64,000 nucleotides of DNA from Magnetovibrio sp. (GTDB lineage Bacteria; Pseudomonadota; Alphaproteobacteria; Rhodospirillales; Magnetovibrionaceae): NCBI GenBank assembly GCA_028281525.1, contig JANQJR010000013.1:62001-126000 (forward strand), read 5' to 3'. How positions within the stretch are numbered: position 1 is the first letter of the stretch; every line of letters starts with the position of its first letter. The notes below the pieces were generated by a model that was not told the origin of the DNA, searched no databases, and saw only the letters and a list, made by a program, of their open reading frames with translations. Below are positions 44,065 to 54,869 of the stretch, one piece after another. The position numbers and the translations under genes were made by a program.

Positions 44065-45222
44065 CTAGTACTCATCCCCGCTGTCACGCCGACCGATGGT
44101 CAGATCGCGGTGGATATGCACGCACATCAACAGCCCGAACCCGAACAGGATGGTCAGCATCGCGGTGCCGCCATAAGACACCAACGGCAAGGGCACACCC
44201 ACCACCGGAATCAGCCCCATCACCATGGCGATATTGATGAAGATGTAGAGAAAGAACGTCACGATCACACCGATCCCCACCAGACGTCCGAAGTGATTGC
44301 GCGACGACATGGTGATCACATAGCCGTACGCCAGCAACAGGACATACAACGCGATCAGCGTCAGCCCACCGACCAGGCCAAATTCCTCCGCCAGCATGGT
44401 GAAGATGAAGTCGGTTTGTTTTTCCGGCAGGAAGTTCAAGTGGCCTTGGGTGCCTTGCATGAAGCCTTTGCCGAACATGCCGCCGGACCCCAGCGCAATC
44501 TTCGACTGGATGATGTGATAGCCCGAACCCAAGGTATCCGTTTCCGGGTTCAGGAAGGTCAGAATGCGCTGTTTTTGGTAATCACGCAGAATGGTGAACC
44601 ACGCCACAGGCGCGCTGATCAGCCCCAACACGCCGAGCAACACGAATTTCCACATACGCACCCCAGCGGCAAAGAACATTGCGCCGCTCGCCAACACCAG
44701 CATCAAGGTGGTGCCCAAATCCGGCTGGCGGATGATCAATACGGCGGGGACGATCACCATCAACACCGGCGGCACCAGGTAGAGCGGACGGCCGACGTCG
44801 TCGATGCTGCCACCGTGGAAATAGCGCGCCAACGCCAGCACCAACGCCACCTTCATCAGTTCCGACGGCTGTACGTTGAACATACCGAAGCTGATCCAGC
44901 GTTGCGCCCCCATGCCCACAAACCCCGCCAGTTCCACCGCCACCAACAAAACCAGAACCAAAAAATAAAAGGCATAGGCGTAACGCAGCCACATGCGGAT
45001 GTCGGTCATGGCCACAACGACCATGCCGATCAGGCCTAAGCCGAAGCGCATCATCTGACGCGACGCCCAAGGGTCCATGTCTCCCCCGGCGGCGCTGTAT
45101 AACATGGCGAAGCCAATGCACGCCGTCAGCGTCATCAAGATCACGAACAGCCAATGCACATGCAAAAGTTTCTGACCCAGGGACATTTTCGGCTGGGAGA
45201 GCAAACCGTCGTGATGCAACAT
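44065..45222 (-). CDS. rodA: Peptidoglycan glycosyltransferase RodA (SEDS family)
   Basis: 385 residues, about ten transmembrane helices. Family segments include the FWxxS-like start of the SEDS core, MNVQPSELMKVALVLALARY-like sequence (FNVQPSELMKVALVLALARY), IIRQPDLGTTLMLVLASGA and VGVPLPLVSYGGTAML. Polymerises glycan strands with PBP2 during elongation. Its ATG overlaps the stop of mrdA in TGATG, so translation is coupled. Confidence 0.95.
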   Translation of the reverse strand: MLHHDGLLSQPKMSLGQKLLHVHWLFVILMTLTACIGFAMLYSAAGGDMDPWASRQMMRFGLGLIGMVVVAMTDIRMWLRYAYAFYFLVLVLLVAVELAGFVGMGAQRWISFGMFNVQPSELMKVALVLALARYFHGGSIDDVGRPLYLVPPVLMVIVPAVLIIRQPDLGTTLMLVLASGAMFFAAGVRMWKFVLLGVLGLISAPVAWFTILRDYQKQRILTFLNPETDTLGSGYHIIQSKIALGSGGMFGKGFMQGTQGHLNFLPEKQTDFIFTMLAEEFGLVGGLTLIALYVLLLAYGYVITMSSRNHFGRLVGIGVIVTFFLYIFINIAMVMGLIPVVGVPLPLVSYGGTAMLTILFGFGLLMCVHIHRDLTIGRRDSGDEY

Positions 45223-47120
45223 CAGGCGTCCTCCCCTCCCCGCTCATGCGGGTCTTGATCGGCCTGGGCCTCCTGACGCCCCGGCGTGGGATGCAACTCC
45301 ATCAGGCGTTGGGTTTCCGCCAACACGTCCCGTGCGATGGGGGCTGCGGCTTTTGAGCCGCTGCCGCCATGTTCCACCACCACGGAGACCGCGAAGCGGG
45401 GATTGTCCACCGGCGCATAACCGATAAACAGGGCGTGGTCACGCTCCTTCCACGGCAAGTCTTCGTTTTTGATCACCCCGGTTTCACGTTCCGCCTTGGA
45501 AATGCGGCGCACCTGCGCGGTGCCGGTCTTGCCCGCCATACGCCAGCGGGGTTCCTTGATGCGTGCACCGAATGCCGTTCCCGTCGGTGCATTGACCACG
45601 TCGTCCAAACCTTGCAGGACCAACTCCAGATGCTCCGGCACCAACCCCATATCCTGAGCTTCGACATCTGCGCGGGGCGTTACGCTTTGTTCCGTGACTT
45701 CGTCCATGGTCAGGCGCGGCGTCACAGACCGTCCACCGTTGGCCAAGCGCGCCGTCATGACCGCCAGTTGCAGCGGTGTGGTGAGTAGATAACCCTGGCC
45801 GATCCCGGCAATCAGGGTTTCACCCAGTTGCCACGGCGCGCCGATGGCCCCCCGCTTCCATGCGTCGGACGGCACCAGTCCACCCTTTTCCCCGGGCAGA
45901 TCGACACCGGAAATATCGCCCAAACCGAAGCGTCGGGCCATGGTGGTAATGCGCTCAATCCCTGTGCGGCGCGCAATCTCATAGAAATAGACATCGCAAG
46001 AATGTTCGATCGCACCCTTCATATCCAACGCACCATGCCCACCCTTTTTCCAGCAGTGGAACTCCGCATTGCCAAGCTTGGTTGAGCCGCCGCAGAAAAC
46101 CTTGGTTTCAGGCGTGACCACGCCCTTTTCCAAAGCCGCGAGCGCCACCGGCGGCTTGAACGTGGAGCCCGGCGGGTATTGTCCCGCAATCGCTTTGTTC
46201 GTCAGAGGGGCTTTGGGGTTGGAGGTCAGAGATTCCCATTCCGCTTGGCTCAGACCTTTGTTGAAGGCGTTGGGGTCGTACGAAGGCGACGACACCAATG
46301 CCAGAACTTCCCCAGTGTTCACGTCCATCACCACCACCGATATGCTTTCCCCCGCCACCCGTTCGGTGATGTAATGCTGCAACGCCATGTCAATGGTCAG
46401 CCGCATCTCGATACCGGGCTGGCCTTCCTGACGGTTGAGCTCACGGATTACACGGCCAAGCGCATTGACCTCCACTTGCGAACTGCCGCCTGAACCGCGT
46501 AGGGCCAAATCGTAGACCTTTTCCACACCGGCTTTGCCGATGCGAAAGCCCGGCAGCTCCAACAGCGGATCGCCCGTAAGCTCCTTTTCCGACACCGCCG
46601 CGACATAGCCCAGCACATGGGCCATTTCCGAACCTTGGGCGTAGTTGCGGCTTTGACCGACGTCGATGAGCACGCCCGGCAGATCCGGGGTGTTGACTTC
46701 GATCCGTGCGACTTCGGACCAGTCCAGGTTTTCGCGCACGGTGATCGGCACGAAGGCGCGCTTGCGTTTGACTTCGCGCAGAATTCGGCGGCGTTCCCCC
46801 CCGCTCAGCGGCACGATCAAAGACAGAAGGTCCAAAGTGCGCTGCACGTCGCCGGCCTGTTCAGGGATGATGACCACGCGGTAGTTCTGCTGATTGTCGG
46901 CAACCGGATAGCCGTTGCGGTCCACGATGCGTCCGCGCGGCGGCGGCAGCAAACGGAAGTTGATGCGGTTTTCGTCGGCCAACGTGACGTAGCGTTCAGA
47001 TTCAACCACTTGCAGATAATACATACGCCCGGCCAGCAAAGACAGCAGCGCGGCTTTGCCCCCGCCCAACATCAGGGCGCGGCGGGAAAAGAGTTTGTGG
47101 CGTTCCGAATCCCGATGCAT
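45222..47120 (-). CDS. mrdA: Penicillin-binding protein 2 (elongation transpeptidase)
   Basis: 632 residues. N-terminal membrane anchor (about 15-35), pedestal domain with LLPPPRGRIVDRNGYPVADN, and transpeptidase domain with active-site Ser in YPPGSTFKPPVAL, the SxN-type SCD in IEHSCDVYFYE and the KTG motif in MAGKTGTAQV. Works with RodA in lateral wall synthesis. Downstream member of mreBCD-mrdA-rodA. Confidence 0.95.
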   Translation of the reverse strand: MHRDSERHKLFSRRALMLGGGKAALLSLLAGRMYYLQVVESERYVTLADENRINFRLLPPPRGRIVDRNGYPVADNQQNYRVVIIPEQAGDVQRTLDLLSLIVPLSGGERRRILREVKRKRAFVPITVRENLDWSEVARIEVNTPDLPGVLIDVGQSRNYAQGSEMAHVLGYVAAVSEKELTGDPLLELPGFRIGKAGVEKVYDLALRGSGGSSQVEVNALGRVIRELNRQEGQPGIEMRLTIDMALQHYITERVAGESISVVVMDVNTGEVLALVSSPSYDPNAFNKGLSQAEWESLTSNPKAPLTNKAIAGQYPPGSTFKPPVALAALEKGVVTPETKVFCGGSTKLGNAEFHCWKKGGHGALDMKGAIEHSCDVYFYEIARRTGIERITTMARRFGLGDISGVDLPGEKGGLVPSDAWKRGAIGAPWQLGETLIAGIGQGYLLTTPLQLAVMTARLANGGRSVTPRLTMDEVTEQSVTPRADVEAQDMGLVPEHLELVLQGLDDVVNAPTGTAFGARIKEPRWRMAGKTGTAQVRRISKAERETGVIKNEDLPWKERDHALFIGYAPVDNPRFAVSVVVEHGGSGSKAAAPIARDVLAETQRLMELHPTPGRQEAQADQDPHERGGEDA

Positions 47121-47148
47121 GCCTTAACGCGTCCTCCTCATGGCATCC

Positions 47149-47664
47149 TCAAAGGGGCGCCAGAACCGATTGTTGCCAACGCACCATCAGCCACGCCAGC
47201 AAAGGAAATATGCCCACCGTCAAAAGGTATTGGACCAGCACCGCATCGGGCGTGACAACCGCGGAAAACATCAACGCGGTCAACACCCATGTCAGCACCG
47301 TCGCCCCTGCCGCGACCAAACTGAAACCCAGCCAAATGATCATGAACGACCGACCGGTGAAGAACACCTGCTGGCTCATCACCGCCATGTGCACCAGCAC
47401 GAACACCATGGCGTTGACGCCGAACGGCATGCCGCTGAGCGCATCTTGCAACAGACCCGCGAAAAACACTGCGACAGCAGGCAACAGGTCCGGACGGTAC
47501 ACGGCCCAGTGATAGACCGCCATCAACGGCAGTAAAGGTGCAACCTCGGCGAAGCCCGGAAGGTGCAATGGCACTTGGCCCAGCACCACAAGCACCAAGG
47601 TCAGCACGAATGGCGTACTGCTGCGCACAAACACATCCAGGCGTTGCCAGAAATTCGGCTTCAT
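47149..47664 (-). CDS. mreD: Rod-shape determining protein MreD
   Basis: 171 residues, five to six membrane helices, with the family-type segment VFFAGLLQDALSGMPFGVNA. Start overlaps the mreC stop by four bases (ATGA). Part of the elongasome with MreB, MreC, PBP2 and RodA. Confidence 0.9.
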   Translation of the reverse strand: MKPNFWQRLDVFVRSSTPFVLTLVLVVLGQVPLHLPGFAEVAPLLPLMAVYHWAVYRPDLLPAVAVFFAGLLQDALSGMPFGVNAMVFVLVHMAVMSQQVFFTGRSFMIIWLGFSLVAAGATVLTWVLTALMFSAVVTPDAVLVQYLLTVGIFPLLAWLMVRWQQSVLAPL

Positions 47665-48542
47665 TTGGCGACACCCGCACCTTCGGCGGCGGAGGTGGAA
47701 TCCAAAATACCCTGCAATCCGTAATCGACCACACGGACGTATTCGAGCCGGTCACGCTGCACATACGGTTTCACGGTGACCCCACCGTCACCGGCATGCC
47801 CCACCACCCCGACGGGAATACCGGGCGGGAACGCGCCGCCATGCCCTGACGTCACGATACGGTCCCCCGGGCTCACCGACGCGCCCGGCGGCATATGGAT
47901 CAAACGCGGACGGTCGGAGTTATCGCCGGCCAAGATCGCGCGGGCGCGGGTGGCTTCGACTACCACCGGAATGCGGGAGTTCAAGTCGGTGATCAGCAAC
48001 ACGCGGCCCGACCGGGAGCCGACACCGTGCACACGTCCCACCAGACCGTCGCCCGTGATCACAGCCTGCCCCTTGGATACACCGTCGCGCTTGCCGGCGG
48101 TAATCAGCAAGGAATGCACGAACGCGCCACCTGAGTCCGCAATCACGCGACCCGAGATAAAGCCCGGCTCCGCCCCGGGGGCAAAGTTCAATAAGCCTTT
48201 GAGCTGTTTGTTTTCCGAAGCCAGCTTGCGCGACGCCGCCTGCCATTCGATCAGGTGCTGGTTCTCCAGACGCAGACGCGCATTTTCCTCACGCAGACTG
48301 GAAATGGCGTTCATTTCATCGACGATGCGATCGAAGGTCGCGACGGGACGGGACAGAACCTCCAAAACCGGCGCGACGGCATCCGAAATGGACGCGCGCA
48401 CGCGTTCCATCACCACCACGTCGGCCTTGCCCAACAGCATCAGCGCGAATGCGGCCAACACCAGCCCCAGATATCCGAAGCGGTTCGCCAATCCCTTATC
48501 GGGATGAGTAATATGATGTCCTAAGTGCTGGCGGTTCTTCAC
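47661..48542 (-). CDS. mreC: Rod-shape determining protein MreC
   Basis: 293 residues. One N-terminal helix (LGLVLAAFALMLLGKADVV), a coiled coil (about 75-105, SLREENARLRLENQHLIEW), then the two beta-barrels with SGRVIADSGGAFVHSLLI, KGQAVITGDGLVGRVHGVG and PGDRIVTSGHGGAFPPGIPVG-like sequence. Periplasmic scaffold of the elongasome. Confidence 0.93.
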   Translation of the reverse strand: MKNRQHLGHHITHPDKGLANRFGYLGLVLAAFALMLLGKADVVVMERVRASISDAVAPVLEVLSRPVATFDRIVDEMNAISSLREENARLRLENQHLIEWQAASRKLASENKQLKGLLNFAPGAEPGFISGRVIADSGGAFVHSLLITAGKRDGVSKGQAVITGDGLVGRVHGVGSRSGRVLLITDLNSRIPVVVEATRARAILAGDNSDRPRLIHMPPGASVSPGDRIVTSGHGGAFPPGIPVGVVGHAGDGGVTVKPYVQRDRLEYVRVVDYGLQGILDSTSAAEGAGVAK

Positions 48543-48747
48543 CGCAGTTTCCCTACTCAGTACCCTGAGCCAAGGATATCTCCTCGACCCTTTTGGTCAT
48601 CACTATCCGCGCGTTAGTTGTTCTGATTGCGCGAAACCCCATCTGTACTATGCCAAAAGCAGAGTTAACATAGTATATACAACCCCGAAACGGCAACACC
48701 CGTGCGTTTTACAGCACGGGCGCGGAAATCCGGAAACGGCAGACCGG

Positions 48748-49794
<1,047 letters not shown>

Positions 49795-49864
49795 TCAAAC
49801 CCCGTAAATGTGACGGCCTACGCCTTGGTTTTCCCTGATTTCTGGGCTATTGGCGCAAGCCTCA

Positions 49865-49898
49865 TAGAAAGAGTGCCGGAGAATCGATCCCGGCACTC
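49865..49898 (-). terminator. Rho-independent terminator after leuA
   Basis: Perfect nine-base stem GAGTGCCGG / CCGGCACTC with a ten-base loop; the minus-strand run-out is TTTCTAT and the plus-strand run-out TCTTTAT. About 55 bp after the leuA stop. Confidence 0.65.
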
Positions 49899-49953
49899 TC
49901 TTTATACTCAACCCGGCCCTAGGAAAGCTAGGAGAAATACTCGCTTCCGGTCC

Positions 49954-51510
49954 CTAAGCCGACAACGCCGAAGGGGCGCTTTTTTCACGCTTCACCAGCA
50001 GTTTGTTCAAAGCGTTGATATAGGCCTTGGTGCTGGCGACCATGGTGTCCGTATCGGCGGCCTGACCATTAACGGTGCGCCCGTCTTCTTCCAGGCGTAC
50101 AGTAACCTCGGCCTGGGCATCGGTGCCCTGCGTCACGGCGTGCACTTGATAGAGTTGCAACTTCGCACCATGGGGAAACAATTCCTTGACCGCGTTGAAA
50201 GCCGCGTCGACCGGCCCGTCGCCTGTGGATTTGCACGCCTTGGTCTCGCCGTCGATAACCATTTCCAGTTCCGACTTGGGTGGCTGGTGCTTGGTGCCGC
50301 ACAGCACCTCCAGCGACACCAACTGCAAACGGTCGTTGACGCGCATCACCTGATCGTCAACCAGGGCGACAATGTCTTCGTCGAACACGTCTTTTTTCTT
50401 GTCGGCCAGATCCTTGAAGCTCTTGAACGCGACTTCCACCGCATTGTCGCCGATGTCGCCATAGCCTAAGTCCTTCAGCTTTTCCTTGAAGGCGTGACGG
50501 CCCGAATGCTTGCCGAGAACCAATTTCGATTGGGTCAGTCCGACAGATTCCGGCGTCATGATTTCGTAGGTTTCAGCATGCTTCAACATGCCGTCCTGGT
50601 GAATGCCGCTTTCGTGCGCAAACGCGTTCTTGCCGACGATGGCCTTGTTGGGTTGCACAGTGAAGCCGGTCACGGCGGACACCAGACGCGACGCCTTCAT
50701 GATGTCCTCGGTCACCACTCCGGTGCCATAAGGCATCAGGTCGTGACGCGTGCGCAAAGCCATGACGATTTCTTCCAACGCAGCGTTGCCGGCGCGCTCG
50801 CCCAGCCCATTGATGGTGCATTCGACTTGGCGCGCGCCCGCGTTCACGGCCGCCAGGGAATTCGCCACCGCCAAGCCTAAATCATTGTGACAGTGCACGG
50901 AAATAATTGCTTGATCGATGTTCGGCACGGTGTCGAACAGGTAGCCGATCAAATCGGAAAATTCATGCGGCATGGCGTAGCCGACGGTATCGGGGATGTT
51001 GATGGTCCCAGCGCCCGACGCGATCGCCGCCTCGACACAGCGCGCCAGGAACTCCCGCTCCGTGCGTGAACCGTCTTCCGCCGACCATTCCACATCGTCG
51101 GTGAACGTGCGCGCGAAGCTGACGCTTTCCTTGACCTTCTCGAACACGTCTTCCGGCTCCATCTGCAACTTGTACTTCATGTGCAGCGGGCTGGTGGAAA
51201 TGAACGTGTGGATGCGCTTGCGCTCAGCCGGTTTAATGGCCTCGGCGCAGCGTTCGATATCCATCTTGGTGGCGCGCGCCAAGCCGCACACGGTGGAGTT
51301 CTTAACCAGCTTGGCGACTTCGTTCACAGCCTCGAAATCGCCTTCCGAGGCAATGGGAAAACCGGCTTCGATCACGTCGACACCCATGTCCTCCAGCACT
51401 TGGGCGATGCGGATCTTTTCATCCAAGTTCATGGATGCGCCGGGCGATTGTTCGCCGTCGCGCAAGGTGGTGTCGAAGACGACAACGTGGTTTTGATCAA
51501 CTGTACTCAT
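49954..51510 (-). CDS. leuA: 2-isopropylmalate synthase
   Basis: 518 residues. HMGL-like barrel with [18 protein letters not shown] at the N-terminus (metal Asp and Arg), the metal-binding [36 protein letters not shown], and a C-terminal LeuA regulatory domain (about 385-515) for leucine feedback. Catalyses the first committed step of leucine synthesis. Preceded by a Leu-rich leader peptide at 51614-51727. Confidence 0.96.
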   Translation of the reverse strand: MSTVDQNHVVVFDTTLRDGEQSPGASMNLDEKIRIAQVLEDMGVDVIEAGFPIASEGDFEAVNEVAKLVKNSTVCGLARATKMDIERCAEAIKPAERKRIHTFISTSPLHMKYKLQMEPEDVFEKVKESVSFARTFTDDVEWSAEDGSRTEREFLARCVEAAIASGAGTINIPDTVGYAMPHEFSDLIGYLFDTVPNIDQAIISVHCHNDLGLAVANSLAAVNAGARQVECTINGLGERAGNAALEEIVMALRTRHDLMPYGTGVVTEDIMKASRLVSAVTGFTVQPNKAIVGKNAFAHESGIHQDGMLKHAETYEIMTPESVGLTQSKLVLGKHSGRHAFKEKLKDLGYGDIGDNAVEVAFKSFKDLADKKKDVFDEDIVALVDDQVMRVNDRLQLVSLEVLCGTKHQPPKSELEMVIDGETKACKSTGDGPVDAAFNAVKELFPHGAKLQLYQVHAVTQGTDAQAEVTVRLEEDGRTVNGQAADTDTMVASTKAYINALNKLLVKREKSAPSALSA

Positions 51511-51613
51511 GGGTTTTGTCCTTCGGGTAAATTCTTAGGTTTGCGCCGCCTTTCCAGGGCATTCGCAGCGGTTTCATCTCCCCTCAACACCATCGGCGCG
51601 CACGCCGCAGGCA

Positions 51614-51727
51614 TCAGGGGCACCTAAGAAGCAGGTTCCCGTTCAGGAGCAGCAGGTCGAGCAAGGACGCCGGCGCCCGCAAGGCGGGGCCGTTCAGCGT
51701 TTTCAAAATGGCGGCGGGTGCCGTCAT
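51614..51727 (-). CDS. leuL: leuA leader peptide (Leu-rich attenuator peptide)
   Basis: 37 codons on the minus strand, ATG at 51727 with GAGGA about nine bases upstream, TGA at 51614-51616. Twelve of 37 residues are Leu, including the runs LLDLLLL and LLL near the end. It ends about 100 bp before the leuA ATG, in the place of an attenuation leader. I see pairing options in the GC-rich stretch after it but no T tract, so classical termination is not evident; ribosome stalling could control translation or Rho instead. Confidence 0.78.
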   Translation of the reverse strand: MTAPAAILKTLNGPALRAPASLLDLLLLNGNLLLRCP

Positions 51728-51976
51728 CAATTCAAGTCCTCGATCTACTGGCCGGCAGGATGCCGGAAAGGGGATTTAACCTTTCCATCCCCCTGCCGTC
51801 AACCGGTTTCAACCCTTCTATATAGGCGCTTAAGCGTTAAGAAACAGTACAAAGCGCCATAGAAGTGCAACATCCCAGCCCTACAGTTGTGTATACAGTG
51901 CGCACAACACCGGGAAACACTCGCCGTCTCACCCGTTTTGCGCGCCGTCGGAGGCAAACAACGGACCAGGAACGGC

Positions 51977-53599
51977 ATGCCCGAATTCAGCGAAGTCCGG
52001 AATTTACGCAGGCGCTACATACTGGCGTTGAGCACCATTGCCGTGCTCGTGAGCGGGGCTTGGCTCGGCATGCAAATCATCGTCGATAAACAGCGCAACT
52101 TTTCCCAACTGGTGAGGCTGTCTGGAGAGCAAAGCGGCCTTTCGGACAGGATTGCACACTTCGCGGCGCAAATGGTCTCCACCACCAACGAGGACGATTT
52201 CATGGTCGCGAAGGCCCAACTGGGCCGCGCCATTTCCGCCATGGAGGCATCGCATAAAATTCTCATGTACGGCGATGCGGAACAGGGCATTCCCCTGATC
52301 CGCAACGATGCACTCGACAACATCTATTTCGACCCGGCGGTGGGCCTGAACACCGCGGTCCATCGCTACTTAGGCCATGCCCGCACGGTCTATAAGACCC
52401 CGCGAGACGAACTCACCGTAAACTCGGCATCTTACGTCTTCCTGCTGCAATACGGCCCTTATGTGCTGGACGCCATCTTCAGTGCGGCGACGGAGGAATA
52501 CGAACTGGTCAGCCGCACCGCCATCGAACGCATCAAGCAGTTGGAAACCATTCTCTGGCTCGCCACGCTGACGATTTTGGCGCTGGAAGCCTGGTTCATC
52601 TTCCGTCCGCTGGAACGCCGCCTGCGTCAATCGCTCAACAAGCTCACCGATTCCAATACCGAGTTGATGTGGCACCTAAACGGCATGCGTCAAGCGCGCA
52701 AGGACGCAGAAGAGGCGCGCGATGAACTGGAAAGCCTGAACCGTCATCTGGAAATGCGCGTCGACATCCGCACCCGCGAACTCCAGCGCGAACTTGAACG
52801 CCATGAAAAAACCGAAGCGCGGCTGCGCCGCTCCACCAAGGAACTGGAAGCCGCCAACCGCGCCAAGAGCGATTTTCTCGCCAACATGTCCCACGAACTG
52901 CGCACGCCTTTGAACGCCATCATCGGTTTTTCCAACATGCTGCGCACCGAAGTGTTCGGTGAATTGACGAACCCGAAACAGCGCGAGTACGTGGACGACA
53001 TCCACAATTCCGGCAAACACCTGTTGGAGTTGATCAAGGACATTCTCGACGTCTCCGCCTTGGAGGCAGGTAAGGTGGAATTGCACGAAGACGATCTACA
53101 CCTGCCGGACTTGGTGGAGCAAACCTGCCGCCTGGTGATGGCCCGCGCGGCGGAAAAAGGCGTTCTGCTGCGCACCGAAGTACCCGGAAACTTACCCGCG
53201 TTGCACGCCGATGAACGCCGCCTCAAGCAGGTGCTCCTCAACTTACTGACCAACGCCATCAAGTTCACCCCGGAAGGCGGCGAAGTGGTGCTTGCCGTGC
53301 ACATAACACCCCTGCGCAATATTTCCATCACGGTGACCGACACCGGCATCGGCATGGACAAAGACGAGGTTGAAAAGGCCATGACCATGTTCGGCCAGAT
53401 CGACAGTCCGTTTTCCCGCGCCGAAGAGGGCACGGGGCTGGGCCTGCCGCTGTCCAAGGGGTTGGTGGAACTGCATGGCGGCAGCCTGATCATCGCCAGC
53501 AAAAAAGACGCAGGCACCCGCGTCACCGTGCAATTGCCGTGTGAACGCGTGGTGGACATGCCGACGAATAAGGACCAGCCGAGCCTAGTCGCCAATTGA
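51977..53599 (+). CDS. Membrane sensor histidine kinase
   Basis: 540 residues. TM1 (about 12-33), a helical periplasmic domain of about 160 residues (possibly NIT/PilJ-like), TM2 (about 198-215), a long coiled coil (about 225-300), and a HisKA domain with H-box ANMSHELRTPLNAIIGF (His306), N-box NLLTNAIKFTPEGG, G-boxes DTGIGMDKDE and GTGLGLPLSKGLVELHGG. No receiver or partner regulator gene is adjacent, so the partner is unknown. Start 51977 has an AGGA site seven bases upstream. Confidence 0.9.
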   Translation: MPEFSEVRNLRRRYILALSTIAVLVSGAWLGMQIIVDKQRNFSQLVRLSGEQSGLSDRIAHFAAQMVSTTNEDDFMVAKAQLGRAISAMEASHKILMYGDAEQGIPLIRNDALDNIYFDPAVGLNTAVHRYLGHARTVYKTPRDELTVNSASYVFLLQYGPYVLDAIFSAATEEYELVSRTAIERIKQLETILWLATLTILALEAWFIFRPLERRLRQSLNKLTDSNTELMWHLNGMRQARKDAEEARDELESLNRHLEMRVDIRTRELQRELERHEKTEARLRRSTKELEAANRAKSDFLANMSHELRTPLNAIIGFSNMLRTEVFGELTNPKQREYVDDIHNSGKHLLELIKDILDVSALEAGKVELHEDDLHLPDLVEQTCRLVMARAAEKGVLLRTEVPGNLPALHADERRLKQVLLNLLTNAIKFTPEGGEVVLAVHITPLRNISITVTDTGIGMDKDEVEKAMTMFGQIDSPFSRAEEGTGLGLPLSKGLVELHGGSLIIASKKDAGTRVTVQLPCERVVDMPTNKDQPSLVAN

Positions 53600-53638
53600 A
53601 GCGCGCTGTGGGCCTAGGGGCGGATCACACTCCAGCGC

Positions 53639-54202
53639 TTAATGCTTCTTGATGCGGAAGTCCGTGTGACAGCTTTTGCACGTGCTGGACAGATGCATGA
53701 AGTTCATACGCACCGTCATGTCCACGGGCATGCCGGACGGTCCGCCCCCCATGACGTTTTGACCGCCGAGCATGGCCCCTCCACCCCCGCCGCCAAACGG
53801 CGCGGGTGGACGCAACGTCGGCTGGCCCGACGTCGTCTGGGCCAAAGTTTGCGCCTGATGCAGCATTTCGTCAGCCAAGTGCTTGAACTTATCCCAATTT
53901 TGCCAGATTTCCGGACGCGCGCCGCTGGTGGCTGCGTCCACGCTGCCTTGGGGAAACATATCCACCATGTTTTGGCCACCCACACCGGCGATCAGGTTGG
54001 CGATGGTTTGAACTGTGGTGGCGTCGAGTGCGCTTTGGCTGTTGACCATGGCGCCAAGCGCCTTCATCGCCTCGCTCAAGGCCTTCATCTTCTTCTGGCG
54101 TTCCGCGATCACGCCGGTCGCCCCTTCGTGAGCAAGAGTCGGGGTGAAAACCGGGGCCGAAACCGTCAGTACTGCCGTCAAAGCCAAAACCCATATGCGC
54201 AT
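53639..54202 (-). CDS. Cytochrome c'-like haem protein with Gly-rich insertion
   Basis: 187 residues with a signal peptide (to TPTLAHEG). Helical pattern ERQKKMKALSEAMKALGAM and the C-terminal haem site TCKSCHTDFRIKKH (CxxCH followed by FRxKK) match cytochrome c', a periplasmic four-helix protein that binds NO and similar gases. Between helices 3 and 4 is an unusual insertion rich in Gly, Pro and Met (PAPFGGGGGGAMLGG and on). Start 54202 is chosen for its AAAGGGTG site and the signal peptide. Confidence 0.82.
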   Translation of the reverse strand: MRIWVLALTAVLTVSAPVFTPTLAHEGATGVIAERQKKMKALSEAMKALGAMVNSQSALDATTVQTIANLIAGVGGQNMVDMFPQGSVDAATSGARPEIWQNWDKFKHLADEMLHQAQTLAQTTSGQPTLRPPAPFGGGGGGAMLGGQNVMGGGPSGMPVDMTVRMNFMHLSSTCKSCHTDFRIKKH

Positions 54203-54252
54203 GACATCACCCTTTCGCGTTGGTCGTGCCTGCATGGTAACGCGCACACGGC

Positions 54253-54285
54253 AAAAGAAAAGGGCGGAGCATGGGGCTCCGCCCT
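54253..54285 (-). terminator. Terminator after the DsrE-like gene
   Basis: Stem AGGGCGGAGC / GCTCCGCCCT around a five-base loop; on the minus strand it is followed by TTTCTTTT. Its stem sequence is the same as that of the ilvC terminator at 57326-57356. Confidence 0.75.
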
Positions 54286-54309
54286 TTCGCTTGGTATGAG
54301 GCGCTCTGG

Positions 54310-54774
54310 CTACCACGTCAGCGTCTTGACGTTGGGGTCGGACAACAGGCCCAAAATGAGTTCTTCACTGCCCATCTTCACCCCGTCGATGAAGCTGTCC
54401 GGCGTCAATCCCGCCGCCTTGGTGCAGGCTTGGCAGGCATATACGGTGCCACCGTCCTGGATGAAGGCTTGCAACATGTCCTGGATATTGCTTTTCATCA
54501 AGCCGTGGGTATGGGACGGGCGCTGTTTATGCGCCAAGTAAATGCCGCGCACGTTCAACCAGATCGCGACGGGTTTGAATCCGTTTTTGAGCGCCTTTTG
54601 ATGGGCGAACATAATCGCCTTGGTGGCGGCCCAGGTGTCGTCCGTGGTGATGTTGACGAACAGACCGCCTTTGTGGCCGCCGTGACCATCGGCCTGGGCG
54701 GAGGTGGTGGCGAATCCGACCATCAAAGCCAGCATCAAAGACAGCGCCAAGACGGCGGGTTTTAAGTGTTTCAT
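54310..54774 (-). CDS. Exported DsrE/peroxiredoxin-like domain protein
   Basis: 154 residues with a signal peptide (LALMVGFATTSAQA). DsrE fold: LFVNITTDDTWAATKAIMFA, then AIWLNVRGIYLA, QAFIQDGGTVYACQACTKAAG with two Cys spaced as CxxC, and LILGLLSDPNVKTLTW at the end. Related proteins deal with sulfur or intracellular persulfides, but a periplasmic location is less usual. Followed by a good terminator and then the cytochrome c' gene. Confidence 0.75.
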   Translation of the reverse strand: MKHLKPAVLALSLMLALMVGFATTSAQADGHGGHKGGLFVNITTDDTWAATKAIMFAHQKALKNGFKPVAIWLNVRGIYLAHKQRPSHTHGLMKSNIQDMLQAFIQDGGTVYACQACTKAAGLTPDSFIDGVKMGSEELILGLLSDPNVKTLTW

Positions 54775-54869
54775 CGGTTTGACCTTTGCTTCTTTATTGA
54801 TTTCACGCACGCGCTCTGCCCACTGCCCTGGGGCTGGCGGCACCGCGCGGATGTAAGGGTTTTGGAGGT

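Noticed and set aside
48699..48720. Terminator between mreB and mreC
   Set aside because: A seven-base stem exists (CCCGTGC / GCACGGG), but no T tract follows on the minus strand.
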